From Prorocentrum cordatum (lineage: Eukaryota; Sar; Dinophyceae; Prorocentrales; Prorocentraceae), in assembly GCA_963575745.1 (NCBI GenBank), contig CAUYUJ010014760.1, positions 895,624 to 959,623 of the forward strand: a stretch of DNA of 64,000 nucleotides. The letters run 5' to 3'. The first letter of the stretch is position 1, and each line of letters starts with the position of its first letter. Below, in pieces: positions 18,480-28,580 of the stretch. The translations under genes were made by a program, and so were the position numbers. Under the pieces are notes generated by a model. That model saw only the letters and a list, made by a program, of their open reading frames with translations. It was not told the DNA's origin and ran no database searches.

Positions 18480-19410
18480 GAATGCAGTGCCAAAGCTGCG
18501 GTGGGTGCGTGCGCGCGCGTGCTTGCGTGCGTGTGCGCACGGTCTGGCATGTGCGTGCGTGCTCGCATTTCAGGCAAGGGACACGCACGCGCACACGCCA
18601 GTGGCGCCAGAGGTGCGCGCGCGCGGCGCCTAAGGTGCGCGGCGCGGCGCCAAAGGTGCGCATGCGGACAACCGGAACGTGGTGGGGAAGTACCGCCCAG
18701 CCGGGGGAGGGACGCAACCAATGGCGGGCCCGGCCACACAAACAGATGGCGGCGGGCTGGGCCCGTCAGGGTTTCGGCCCCCCCCCCCTGTGTCGGTGCG
18801 CGGCACTTCCCCACGTTTGGCCGCAAACGCGTCTGTCTCGCGTCGGGGGGGCCCCTGCCCCTGTCGGTCTCGCCTGCCCCGGCTTTGGGCAGGGGCGGGC
18901 TGGGCATGCGGGGCTGACGGGGGCAGGGAGGGAGCCCGCGCGCGCCGCCGTCGCCCAGGAGCAGCGGCGCGGTCAGCGGCTCCCGCGCCCCGTCTCCCGA
19001 CGCGGCGCGCGCGCACCCCCGTTCTCTTTTCCCCCATAGCAATATGCATACACGTGTACACGCGTACACACATGTATGCATGCACGCGTAGCCAGCCCCG
19101 TCGCCGCCACCGCCACCTGGGCGCGACCCATGGCGCGGCGCAATCCATGGCGCGCCATATGGTGCAATGGTGCAACGGTTTGCGCTAGCTGTTGTCGCAT
19201 CCTATGGCCACCGCACCGCGGCGCAACCAGTGGCGCAACATATGGCGCAACCCCAATGGCAACTCCACATATGCCGCGACACACGGCGCAAGCTATGGCG
19301 CAACGCACTGGCGCAGCCACCGGCGCCACAGGGCGGCGGGCCTTCCTTGCCCTGAGCGGTGAGCGCAACATATGGCGCAAGCTATGGCGCAACATGTGGC
19401 GCGTGGGCCC
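18480..19410. repeat. GTGCGC-rich and GGCGCAA-repeat satellite-like sequence
   Basis: GTGCGTGCGCGC alternating purine-pyrimidine runs (18505-18660) are followed at 19120-19400 by many copies of ATATGGCGCAA / GGCGCAAC motifs. No gene supported. Confidence 0.7.
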
Positions 19411-19508
19411 CAGGCGGCCCGACCCGCGATCCACCCTCCCCCGCCCTCCAGCGCCTGCGGGAGCGCCCGCAGTCAGTTGGGCCCAGGCCCGGCCCCGCGC
19501 GGCGGGCG

Positions 19509-19808
19509 ATGGCCGACGCGCCCGGCGCGGCGGCCGCCGCGGCGGCGGTTGCCGCCGCCGCCGCCGCCGCCTACCCGGCGGTCGCAGCGGCCCTAGCTGC
19601 AGCAGCAGTGCCACCAGCGCTACTACCAGCAGCTGCAGCAGCACCAGCGCTACCAGCAGTAGCAGCACCAGCATCGGCAGCGCCGCAGAGCGGGTTCATC
19701 CCGCCCCCCACCCTGGTCGGGCTGGCCCAGCACGTCATGATGATGCGGGAACAGATGCTCATAGCGGTGCTAGGGTACGGAACGTATACACCGCCGCCGA
19801 GCCCCCGC
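19509..19808 (+). CDS. Ala-rich coiled-coil protein, exon 1
   Basis: ATG at 19509 (MADAPGAAAAAAAVAAAAA) leads through Ala/Pro repeats to a hydrophobic stretch (IPPPTLVGLAQHVMMMREQM, LIAVLGYG). An in-phase donor CGC/GTGCCC at 19809 lies three bases before a perfect hairpin. Upstream in-frame sequence is repeat. Exons 2 and 3 follow in compatible phase. The product resembles no family known to me; low-complexity Ala tracts partly come from GCC/GCA repeats. Confidence 0.45.
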
Positions 19809-19927
19809 GTGCCCACTTCGGGTCAGATCCTGGCGCACGCGGCATCCCGGCTCGCGTGCGCCAGGATCTGACCCGAAGTGGGTATGCGGGGCCTTGGTGA
19901 TGGCGCATGCGTTCCGTCGAGGTTCAG
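19809..19927 (+). other. intron formed by a perfect 30-bp hairpin
   Basis: Arms 19812-19841 and 19853-19882 are perfect reverse complements around an 11-base loop. The intron would run from GTG (19809) to the CAG at 19925-19927 and joins exons in phase 0. The exact boundaries are inferred; the hairpin is certain. Confidence 0.7.
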
Positions 19928-20026
19928 AGCCAGAAGTGCCAGCAGCAGCAATTGGCCGCGCTCTCCATCGCGATATCCGTGCTTCAGACACGGATGGAAC
20001 GCAGCCGCCTGCGCCTCGAAGCACAG
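19928..20026 (+). CDS. Ala-rich coiled-coil protein, exon 2
   Basis: Reads SQKCQQQQLAALSIAISVLQ, then TRMERSRLRLEAQ: an amphipathic coiled-coil segment. It ends at the donor CACAG/GTTATG in phase 0 and continues in exon 3 with IQALERHELVIRNMV. Confidence 0.5.
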
Positions 20027-20296
20027 GTTATGGGGGTGAGGTGGGAGAGGGGGTGGGCGAGGGCGCGGGGGTGGTGGCGGAGGGGGGGGGGGGGGGGGGC
20101 GGGGGGGAAGGGGGGGGGCGGGGGGGGGGGGGGGGGGGGGGAAATGAATGCGCGACCGCCCGTCCTCCACGGCACGGGGCCCGTGGAGGGTTGGCGGCGA
20201 CGCATGCCCCCCCCCCTCCCCCCCCCCCCCCCCCCCCCCCTTCCCCACCCCCCGCCAACCCGCCCCCGCCCGCCCCCCACCCCCCACCCCCCGAAG
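20027..20296 (+). other. intron with poly-G and poly-C arms
   Basis: The 5' half is dominated by G runs (20075-20145) and the 3' half by C runs (20208-20295). An inner pair of complementary segments (GCGACCGCC..CCTCCACGG and CCGTGGAGG..GGCGGCGACGC, 20152-20207) sits at the centre. It ends CCCCGAAG. The whole intron can fold back on itself. Confidence 0.65.
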
Positions 20297-20396
20297 ATTC
20301 AAGCCCTCGAGCGCCACGAGCTCGTCATCAGAAACATGGTCGGTGCCGTCGGCCCTCCGCCGCCGTACGTCGCGCCGGCGGCGGCACCAGCGCCAG

Positions 20397-20437
<41 letters not shown>

Positions 20438-20509
20438 GCACCACCGGCAGCAGCACCGCCACCAGCGTCGCGCGCACCAGCGCCAGCACGCGGCTACAGG
20501 CCCTACTGA
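20297..20509 (+). CDS. Ala-rich coiled-coil protein, terminal exon
   Basis: IQALERHELVIRNMVGAVGP, a Pro/Tyr segment, then a long Ala tract encoded by CAGCAG-type repeats, and RAPAPARGYRPY before TGA at 20507. In phase with exon 2. The C-terminal half is mostly low complexity. Confidence 0.5.
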
Positions 20510-20619
20510 GCCGGCTCCTCGCAGTATCGGCGCCCCGTCCCTTCCCGTGCCCGTTCATTATCATGTGTATCACACTGTGTGTTTGAGTGGCATGTTCTAT
20601 GACACCCCCGTCGCCACGG

Positions 20620-21165
20620 CCGGGCGCGGCTCGGGTGCTCCCAAAGAGCCCCAACGAGGCGTCCAGGCAGCCCCAAGTAGCTCCCAGGAAGCCCCCAAAA
20701 GGCTTGCACAGGGCTCCCAAGAGATCCCCAAAATCGCCCCCGAGCAAGATGCCGCGGCATCTTGCTCCCGGAGGCTTCCAGGAAGCCCCCAAGAGCCCCC
20801 CCCATAGCCCCTCACAGCGCTCCAGCGTGCCCCCAAGGAGCCCCAAGGAGGCGTCCAGGCAACCCCAAGTAGCTCCCAGGAAGCCCCCAAAAGGCTTGCA
20901 CAGGGCTCCCAAGAGATCCCCCAAATCGCCCCCGAGCAAGATGCCGCGGCATCTTGCTCCCGGAGGCTTCCAGGAAGCCCCCAAGAGCCCTCCCATAGCC
21001 CCCCAGAGAGCTCCAGCGTGCTCCCTAGGAGCCCCAACGAGGCGTCCAGGCAGCCCCAAGTAGCTCCCAGGAAGCCCCCAAGAGGCTCCCAGAGGGCTCC
21101 TAAGAGATCCCAGAAATCGCCCCCCCCCCCCCCCCCCCAGCAAGATGCCGCGGCATCTCGACGAC
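20620..21165. repeat. tandem array, about 192-bp unit with a palindromic core
   Basis: Nearly three units. Each carries the palindrome AAGATGCCGCGGCATCTT extended by GC at both ends (20744-20765, 20936-20957, and a third near 21142 truncated on the right), and the phrase CTCCAGCGTGCTCCC. The same family forms the array at 28010-28580. Confidence 0.85.
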
Positions 21166-21530
21166 GACGTTGAGGCTCAACGTCGTCGTCGACGTCTCGT
21201 CGACGTCTCGACGACGACGTCGTTGAACTACTGTTTGGGGCCCACGCCGACTAGTATATTTCCCTTCAAATGTATGTCAACGTATCGATCGTCCCCCGGT
21301 TCCCCGAACAGTGCTTGCCGCAAGAACTGGGAATGGGCGTGCCGATGTTGCGTCTCCTACTCCGCGCGGACCGGCGTAGTCTCGCGCGACTCTTTCGGGG
21401 GCGGGGGGCCCGCTCGGTGCGCGCAACACAGTTTTCCTTTGCGCCCCAGGGCGTCCTCGGATGATCCTCAGCGGAGTCCAAAACAAACAAAATTACGCTA
21501 CCGAGGAACCCCACATACTGATTTTGAATA

Positions 21531-22105
21531 TTATGTGTTTGCTTGTCATTATCATCTATGCGCAATGCTGCTTTCTAAACCCTCGTCGCGAATCGTCGTC
21601 GTACTTGTCGTACTCGTTGTCGTACTCGTCGTCGTACTCGTTGCCGCTCTATCGTCTTACTCGTCATCGTACTCGTCGTCGTACCTCGCCGTCGTACTCG
21701 TCTTCGCATTCGTCGTCGTGCTCGTCGCACTCGTCGTCGCACTCGTCGTCGTCGCACTCGACGTCGTCGTACTCGTTGTGTTGGTAGTGCTCGTTGTATT
21801 CGTCGCCGCACTCGTGGTCGTCGTCGTCGTCCTCCTCCTCCTCCTCCTCGTCCTCCTCCTCCTCGTCCCACCCCATCCTGTCAACTCCTCCGCGCTCCTC
21901 TCAATTCCTCCGCACTTCCCTCAACTCCTCCGCACTCCTCTCAACTCATCCTCTCATATCCTTCTGTACTCCTCCTTCTGCACTCCTCCGCACTCCTCTC
22001 AACTCCTCCGCGCTCCTCTGAACACCTCCGCACTCCTCTCAAATCCTCCTCCTCACAACTCCTCTCAACTCCTCCTCCTCGCAAATCCTGCACGGCCGCG
22101 CACCC
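21531..22105. repeat. GTCGTACTC-rich block, first copy of a segmental duplication
   Basis: Starts ATGTGTTTGCTTGTCATTA and runs through TCGTCGTACTCG repeats and CTCCTCAACTCCTCCGC repeats. An almost identical block is at 22747-23330. Confidence 0.85.
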
Positions 22106-22745
22106 CTTATGGTGTCGAGAAAGTGCCACGCCTGCTATGCCTGGACGACCGGCGCGTATAGAGACCGCAGCGAGAGACCACCCCCTGCGCACCCCCTATG
22201 GTGTCGAGAAAGTGCCACGCCTGCTATGCCTGGACGACCGGCGCGTATAGAGACCGCAGCGAGAGACCACCCCCTGCGCACCCCCTATGGTGTCGAGAAA
22301 GTACCACTCCTGCTATGCCAGGACGACCGGCGCGTATAGAGACCGCAGCGAGAGACCACCCCCTGCGCACCCCCTATGGTGTCGAGAAAGTGCCACGCCT
22401 GCTATGCCAGGACGACCAGCGCGTATAGAGACCGCAGCGAGAGACCACCCCCTGCGCACCCCCCATGGTGTCGAGAAAGTGCCACGCCTGCTATGCCTGG
22501 ACGACCGGCGCGTATAGAGACCGCAGCGAGAGACCACCCCCTGCGCACCCCCTATGGTGTCGAGAAAGTGCCACGCTTCCTATGCCTGGACGACCGGCGC
22601 GTATAGAGACCGCAGCGAGAGACCACCCCCTGCGCACCCCCTATGGTGTCGAGAAAGTGCCACGCCTGCTATGCCTGGACGACCGGCGCGTATAGAGACC
22701 GCAGCGAGAGACCACCCCCTGCGCACCCCCTATGGTGTCGAGAAT
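22105..22745. repeat. 89-bp tandem satellite, seven units
   Basis: ATGGTGTCGAGAAAGTG recurs at 22109, 22198, 22287, 22376, 22465, 22554 and 22643, exactly 89 bases apart, with few differences between units. The eighth unit (22732) is cut at TCGAGAATCG by the start of the duplicated block. Confidence 0.95.
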
Positions 22746-22746
22746 C

Positions 22747-23330
22747 GTATGTGTTTGCTTGTCATTATCATCTATGCGCAATGCTGCTTTCTAAACCCTC
22801 GTCGCGAATCGTCGTCGTACTTGTCGTACTCGTTGTCGTACTCGTCGTACTCGTCGTCGTACTCGTTGCCGCTCTATCGTCTTACTCGTCATCGTACTCG
22901 TCGTCGTACCTCGCCGTCGTACTCGTCTTCGCATTCGTCGTCGTGCTCGTCGCACTCGTCGTCGCACTCGTCGTCGTCGCACTCGACGTCGTCGTACTCG
23001 TTGTGTTGGTAGTGCTCGTTGTATTCGTCGCCGCACTCGTGGTCGTCGTCGTCCTCCTCCTCCTCCTCCTCGTCCTCCTCCTCCTCGTCCCACCCCATCC
23101 TGTCAACTCCTCCGCACTCCTCTCAATTCCTCCGCACTTCCCTCAACTCCTCCGCACTCCTCTCAACTCATCCTCTCATATCCTTCTGTACTCCTCCTTC
23201 TGCACTCCTCCGCACTCCTCTCAACTCCTCCGCGCTCCTCTGAACACCTCCGCACTCCTCTCAAATCCTCCTCTTCACAACTCCTCTCAACTCCTCCTCC
23301 TCGCAACTCCTGCACGGCCGCGCACCCCTT
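22747..23330. repeat. second copy of the GTCGTACTC-rich block
   Basis: Near-identical to 21531-22105, including the unusual CTCATCCTCTCATATCC segment; small trinucleotide-length differences only. Confidence 0.85.
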
Positions 23331-23580
23331 ATGGTGTCGAGAAAGTGCCACGCCTGCTATGCCTGGACGACCGGCGCGTATAGAGACCGCAGCGAGAGAC
23401 CACCCCCTGCGCACCCCCTATGGTGTCGAGAAAGTGCCACGCCTGCTATGCCAGGACGACTGGGGCCACGCCTGCTATAGCAGGACGACTGGGGCGTATA
23501 GAGACCGCAGCGAGAGACCACCCCCTGCGCACCCCCTATGGTGTCGAGAAAGTGCCACGCCTGCTATGCCAGGACTGGTG
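23331..23580. repeat. 89-bp satellite, further units
   Basis: Units begin at 23331, 23420 and 23538; one contains a 29-bp partial internal duplication (GCCACGCCTGCTAT repeated). Followed by CTGTG repeats (23640-23725) and a GGA tract (23723-23772). Confidence 0.9.
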
Positions 23581-23934
23581 TCGTCTTGTGTGTGCGAGTG
23601 TGTGCATGCGTGCGGCTGTATGTAGACGCGTGTCGCCGAGACGTGCTGTGCTGTGCTCTGCTGAGCTGTGCTGTGCTGTCCTATGCTGTGCTGCGGTCTG
23701 CTGTGCTGTGCTGCGCTGTGCTGAGGAGGAGGAGGAGGAGGAGGAGGAGGAGGAGGAGGAGGAGGAGGAGGGGAGGAGGGCGGGTGTGGGGGAGACGCGG
23801 GCGCGGCGCGGCAGGGAAGAAAGCCATAACCCCACGAAGCATGTGGGGAACTAGTCTCGTGCGGCAGTGCCTGACGACTTCTGCTGGCCTCGTCGCGGGG
23901 CCCACGCCGTGCCTCTACCGATTTGACCTCCTCG

Positions 23935-24050
23935 TGATGATGATGAGGAGGAGGGGGAGGAGGAGGAGGAGGTGGAGGAGGAGGAGGAGGAGGACTATGA
24001 CGAGGAGGCGGAGGAGGAGGAGGAGGAGAAGGAGGAGGAGGGGAATGAAT
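23935..24050. repeat. GGA/GAG trinucleotide tract
   Basis: Interrupted GAG repeats following GATGATGAT; no gene. Confidence 0.85.
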
Positions 24051-24249
24051 ATGATCCCGGGCCCTTTCCTCCCCGGTGCCGTCGCAGGCCCTACACCGAT
24101 TTCGTGCTCTCAGATGTGCGCGGCCCCGGTGCTGCGCACAAACACACGCGCGCACATACACACCACCACAACCACCACCACCTCCACCTCCACCTCCACC
24201 ACCACCGCACACCACCCACCCACCCACTGCGGCGGGGCGCCCCTGTGGC

Positions 24250-25030
24250 GCCGTGACGCTGCCTGCTCACTGTTCGGCCTCGCGGCCGGGTGCGTTGCCG
24301 CGTGGACATGCCTCGAGGTCCTCGTGGTGCCGGCGCGTCGTGCCTCTGCGCGTTGCAATGATTGCGCCGCCACTTTGTTCGCCTCCTGCAGTGCGCGGCG
24401 GAGCCGAGCGCGTCCGCGCGCGCTTGCGCGGAGCGCTCCGCCGCGCGCGCCCTCGCCGAGATCTTCGGCTCTTTGACCAGGTGGTTGGGGCGCGCGGGCG
24501 CTACTGCGCGAGGTGCCTCGTTTGCCAGGAGCTGCGCGGGAATGGGGACAGAGCGCGCGCACGCGGGGGGGCACCCCGCCGCGCGCGCCCTCGTGGGGAC
24601 CACGATGCAAGGTCTAAGGTCGCGGACGTACGGCGCCGGACCTTGCGCGCGTTCCGCCCCGGGGCGTCAGTGACAACGGCCCGGGGCGGGGGCTTCGGGG
24701 CCCACAACGCGGGGGTGGAAGGGCCTGGACCGCGGGGGCAACAGGGCCCGCAACGCGGGGATTTCAGGGTCCGGGGACGGGCCCGCGGCGGGCGTAGAGC
24801 GGGGGATTCTAAGCCAGGGGCGGAAGGTTCGAGGGCTCCGAGGTGTGGGCCTGAGTGCCCGGAGCCGCGGGCCTTAGGGCCCAGCGTGCGAGTTCCAGGG
24901 CCTGGACTTGTGGATCAATGGGCCAGGGGCGCGGGGTTTGAAAGCCCCGGGGGGGGCGTTGTTCCGCTGCGCCAGTTAGGTGTGCAGCCCTGCGTTTTAC
25001 ACCTAACTGAGGAGACCTGGCCAGCTCTTG
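24250..25030. other. GC-rich spacer, no gene seen
   Basis: Very GC-rich with degenerate GGGGGCAACAGGGCCCG-type repeats (24690-24960). Translations are Arg/Ala-rich in all frames and give no exon-like stretch. Confidence 0.5.
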
Positions 25031-25037
25031 AATTGCC

Positions 25038-25480
25038 TTCAGCCGGCCCTCAGCCGGCCCTCAGCCGGCCCTTAGCCGGCTCTTAGCCGGCCCTAGCCGG
25101 CCCTTAGCCGGCCCTGAGCCGGCCCTTAGCCGGCCCTTAGCCGGCCCTCGGCCGGCCCTTAGCCGGCCCTTAGCCGGCCCTTAGCCGGCCCCTAGCCGGC
25201 CCCTAGCCGGCCCTTAGCCGGCCCTTCGCCGGCCCTTAGCCGGCCCCTAGCCGGCCCCTAGCCGGCCCCTAGCCGGCCCTTAGCCGGCTCTAGCCGGCCC
25301 TTCGCCGGCCCTTAGCCGGCCCCTAGCCGGCCGGCCCCTAGCCGGCCCTTAGCCGGCCCCTAGCCAGCCAGCCCTTAGCCGGCGCTCAGCCGGCCCCTAG
25401 CCGGCCCCTAGCCGGCCCCCCGCCGGCCCCTTGCCGGCTCCTCGCCGGCCCTTCGCCGGCGGCCCTGAGCCGGCTTCTCC
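25038..25480. repeat. 11-bp tandem satellite (CCGGCCCTTAG)
   Basis: About forty head-to-tail copies of AGCCGGCCCTT / AGCCGGCCCCT. Occasional units lack bases, giving CCGGCCGGCC doublets. Confidence 0.95.
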
Positions 25481-25691
25481 CCGACTGCCGGCCCCTAGCG
25501 CCCCCCTAGACGGTCCTTCGCCTGCAAGCCACGGGCTGGCTCCTACAGCCAGCCCGTGGCTTGCAGGGAAATGGCCGCCCCTCGGCCGACCCTCGGTGGT
25601 TCGGCCGGCAGTCGGGCAGCCCTTGGCCCTGGCCGGCCTGCGGTCGAGGGCCAGCGCCGCGTCAAGGCCCCGCGGCCGCGCGGCGGATCTG

Positions 25692-26010
25692 GGGGAGGAG
25701 GAGGAGGAGGAGGAGGAGGAGGAGGAGGAGGAGGAGGAGGAGGAAGGGAGGAGGGAGGAGGGATGAGGGAGGAAGGAGGGGGAGGGAGGGAGAGATGAGG
25801 AGGAGGAGGAGGAGGAGGAGGAGGAGGAGGAGGAGGAGGAGGAGGAGGAGGGAGGGCGGGAGGCATGATGATGATGACGCTGATGATGATGAGGAGGGGG
25901 AGGAGGGAGGAGGAGGAGGAAGAGGAGGAGGTGGAGGAGAAAGGACGACGACGACGACGGCGACGACGACGGCGGCGGCGGCGACGACGACGACGACGAC
26001 GTGGGGAGGC
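25692..26010. repeat. GGA then GAC/GACGGC trinucleotide tracts
   Basis: GGA runs (25692-25745, 25798-25850), GATGAT (25866-25892) and GAC runs (25945-26000) lie immediately upstream of a relict spliced leader. Confidence 0.9.
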
Positions 26011-26021
26011 TCAGGCAGGGG

Positions 26022-26043
26022 TCCGTAGCCTCTTTGGCTCCAG
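26022..26043 (+). other. relict DinoSL spliced leader
   Basis: TCCGTAGCCTCTTTGGCTC plus CAG agrees with the 22-nt DinoSL at 19 of 22 positions without gaps. It lies between a GAC microsatellite and the ATG at 26129, the arrangement expected for a retroposed trans-spliced transcript. Confidence 0.75.
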
Positions 26044-26128
26044 TGGCGACCGAGCGGCCGTCGCAGGAACCTGCGTGGCCGAACTTCGTTTCTACGCCCT
26101 CGCGGCGCAGCCCGCGCCAGGGCAGCAA

Positions 26129-26785
26129 ATGCCGGCGCCAAAGAGAAAGCAGCACAGTGTTACGCTTGGCGGTGCCCACAACCGGGTGCTTTGCAGCGGC
26201 AAGTTGAAACCGCAATTGCACAAGCTACTGAACCACATGTGGACAAGTGACAAGCGTTTCAGAAAACTATCCAACAACGATTTGTCCACAAACGATGCGT
26301 GGGCCAAGGAGGTCCAAAAAATACGAGAGATGAATTGGGGTCTCACCCGGTGGGGGGGAGCTAGCCGCTCGAAGACTCCGGAGACCGCCCAACAGCCACC
26401 CGCTCGCTCACGGACCGCCGCCAAGATGGCAGATACCATGTCCAGCATCGTGCGCCCGACGTCCACAGACGCTTTCATGGAGTGCGTCGCTTGCGGGTCC
26501 AAGATGAACTACGACAACGCTTTCTCGGTGGACAAGCTGGCTGCAAACCAGGAGCACGCGAGGCTGTTGGTCACCCGTTTCGGCGGCGGAACTGGCATCG
26601 GCAGCCGCACTGGTGTCCCCCTCGTTTGCGGCTGTTGCAAATCTCGAATCGACAGTATCAAAAGTCTGCGCGTGCACGACACAGACGAGGGTCGTCATCT
26701 CGTTTCCAGCAAGGAGGCCTTCCAGTCCCGCGACGCAGGCAACGAGGCCGTGGATTGTCTGGGACGGTTTCACCCGAATATCTAA
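26129..26785 (+). CDS. unknown protein with a Cys pair domain, retroposed gene (5' part)
   Basis: 219 codons from the first good ATG after the relict leader: MPAPKRKQHSVTLGGAHNRV, then a basic helical region (KPQLHKLLNHMWTSDKRFRK), a linker, and CVACGSKMNYDNAF paired with PLVCGCCKSRIDSI, a possible four-Cys zinc ribbon. The stop at 26783 may be premature: coding sequence of similar quality resumes at about 27216 after a low-complexity stretch. Function unknown. The 5' leader relict, lack of introns in the coding part, and flanking microsatellite argue for retroposition. Confidence 0.55.
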   Translation: MPAPKRKQHSVTLGGAHNRVLCSGKLKPQLHKLLNHMWTSDKRFRKLSNNDLSTNDAWAKEVQKIREMNWGLTRWGGASRSKTPETAQQPPARSRTAAKMADTMSSIVRPTSTDAFMECVACGSKMNYDNAFSVDKLAANQEHARLLVTRFGGGTGIGSRTGVPLVCGCCKSRIDSIKSLRVHDTDEGRHLVSSKEAFQSRDAGNEAVDCLGRFHPNI

Positions 26786-26849
26786 TGGTCTTCGGCCCAT
26801 TCCGCCACCGTGCCAGGATTGTGGGCCACAGGCCTCATGGATATTGGTT

Positions 26850-27140
26850 GGGGTATCGTGGTTGGCCGCTCGAAGGCCTCTGGGAGGCAGTCTTGAGGCC
26901 TCTTGGGGTTCGGTTTGGAGGGCCTCTTGGGGCCTTTTTGGGGCTCCTGGGGCCTCTTGGGGCCCCCATCGGTGCCTCCCGGGGCACTCGAGGCGGATAA
27001 TAGATTTTCGAATTTCTGGTCGCCCTCTTGGGCCCCTCTTAGGGCTGCCATGGGGCCCTCTTGGGCCGTCCTGGGGGGGGGGCCTCTTGAGCCGTCTTGG
27101 TGCCATCTTGGGCCGTCTTGGGGCCGTCCTGGGAGCGTCC
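26850..27140. repeat. degenerate GGCCTCTTGGGGCC repeats
   Basis: Many variants of CTTGGGGCCNTCCTGGGGCC, separating two coding stretches. The same family occupies 61190-61690. ATTCCnnnACCGTGCCA-type sequence occurs on both sides (26800 and 27196), perhaps a duplication from insertion. Confidence 0.7.
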
Positions 27141-27215
27141 CGGGCCCCTGAAAGACTACAATCCTCGACCCGTCGGGGCTGCATGAGCCCTCGGGCATTC
27201 CACACCGTGCCAAGG

Positions 27216-28094
27216 GCTCGGTGGCGGATCCAATTTTCGGAAACCTGCCGCTGGAGCCCCGACGAGGGCCGCACGGCCGAGGCGGCCCGGAAGGCTGCCG
27301 GCGCAGCCTCCACCGAGGAAGCCCGCATCAGTGCGGCCTTCCGGCGCTACATCTACGTACCGACAGACCAAAAGAAGTTGGCAGCGGTGAAACTCAATCA
27401 AAGACTGGCAGGACCCGACCTTTTAGAAGACCAGTGCATGCACCACTACCTCGTGTCTCTCGGTACGACTGAATTCATGGAGCCCTTCTACTACGTGCTT
27501 CTGCTGTCAATGACCGGTGTTTCCCCGAAACGGAGAGCGGAGGCAGAGCGTCTACTCCAGCTCACCTGGTGGACGACCTTCGGGACTGGTAGGATTCTCA
27601 ACACTGTATTATTCCCTGGCCAAGGTAAAGTACTGCCAGAGTCGAAAGCGGACTTCTTCACCACCTGCAAGAACCCCCCGGTCATCCGGACAGCTCGCTC
27701 GCTCTGCTTCTTCGCGTCGTGGCTGTACTACTCGGAGTGGGGAGGCTTGATCATGCAGGGGACTCCAGCCGCGTCCCCATGCGTGCTACTCACGAAGTTC
27801 TTTTTCCGATTGTGCGAGCTCCGCAAAGCCAACACGTCGAGACCGCGCGAGTGGCGCGCAAAGTGGCGCTGCGCGCGCGCTCGTGCACAGCACTCTGCTA
27901 GCCGCTCGGTGCTGCAGCCCCTCTTCGCGAAGGAGCCCAAAAAAGACAGCTCCGAATTGCCCCAAGAGCCTCCCATGAGGCCCCCACAGGGCTCCCAACA
28001 GGTCCCAAACATCGCCCCCGAGCAAGATGCCGCGGCATCTTGCTCCCGAAGGCTTCCAGGAAGCCCCCGGGAGCCCCTCCCCTACCCCCCATAG
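27216..28094 (+). CDS. unknown protein, 3' coding part of the retroposed gene
   Basis: Reads DEGRTAEAARKAAGAASTEE, then a clearly coding globular region (RRYIYVPTDQKKLAAVKLNQ, CMHHYLVSLGTTEFMEPFYY, VLLLSMTGVSPKRRAEAERL, ADFFTTCKNPPVIRTARSL, FFASWLYYSEWGGL). From about 27930 the frame runs into the 192-bp repeat array, so the natural C-terminus is probably lost; the stop at 28092 is within repeat. Start unresolved: no ATG fits, consistent with this being a second exon or the tail of the 26129 gene. No family recognised. Confidence 0.5.
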   Translation, partial: ARWRIQFSETCRWSPDEGRTAEAARKAAGAASTEEARISAAFRRYIYVPTDQKKLAAVKLNQRLAGPDLLEDQCMHHYLVSLGTTEFMEPFYYVLLLSMTGVSPKRRAEAERLLQLTWWTTFGTGRILNTVLFPGQGKVLPESKADFFTTCKNPPVIRTARSLCFFASWLYYSEWGGLIMQGTPAASPCVLLTKFFFRLCELRKANTSRPREWRAKWRCARARAQHSASRSVLQPLFAKEPKKDSSELPQEPPMRPPQGSQQVPNIAPEQDAAASCSRRLPGSPREPLPYPP

Positions 28095-28580
28095 CCCCCC
28101 AGAGAGCTCCAGCGTGCTCCCAAGGAGCCCCAAAGAGGCGTCCAGGCAGCCACAAGTAGCTCCCAAGAAGCCCCCAAAAGGCTTGCACAGGGCTCCCAAG
28201 AGATCCCAAAAATCGCCCCCGAGCAAGATGCCGCGGCATCTTGCTCCCGGAGACCGCCAGGAAGCCCCCAAGAGCCCCCCATAGCCCCCCAGAGAGCTCC
28301 AGCGTGCTCCCAAGGAGCCCCAGCGAGGCGTCCAGGCAGCCCCAAGTAGCTACCAAGAAGCCCCCAAGAGGCTCCAAGAGGGCTCCTAAGAGATCCCAGA
28401 AATCGCCCCCCAGCAAGATGCCGCGGCATCTTGCTCCCGAAGGCCTCCAGGAAGCCCCCGAGAGCCCCCCAGAGAGCTCCAGGGTGCTCCCAAGGAGCCC
28501 CGACGAGGCGTCCAGGCAGCCCCAAGTTGCTCCCAGGAGGCCCCCAAGAGGCCCCCAGAGAGCTCCCAAGAGATCCCAAG
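28005..28580. repeat. tandem array, about 190-205-bp unit with a palindromic core
   Basis: Same family as 20620-21165. The palindrome centred on GCCGCGGC occurs at 28023-28044, 28228-28249 and 28414-28435. It ends at a GAG microsatellite (28602-28650). Confidence 0.85.

Noticed and set aside
18236-19081. Long minus-strand reading frame over 18.2-19.1 kb
   Set aside because: Most of it is Arg/Ala/His-rich translation of GTGCGC repeats; only the AT-richer left end looks different and it lacks support.
22109-22731. CRISPR-like regular array
   Set aside because: Units are contiguous 89-bp repeats with no distinct spacers, in a eukaryotic genome; it is a tandem satellite.
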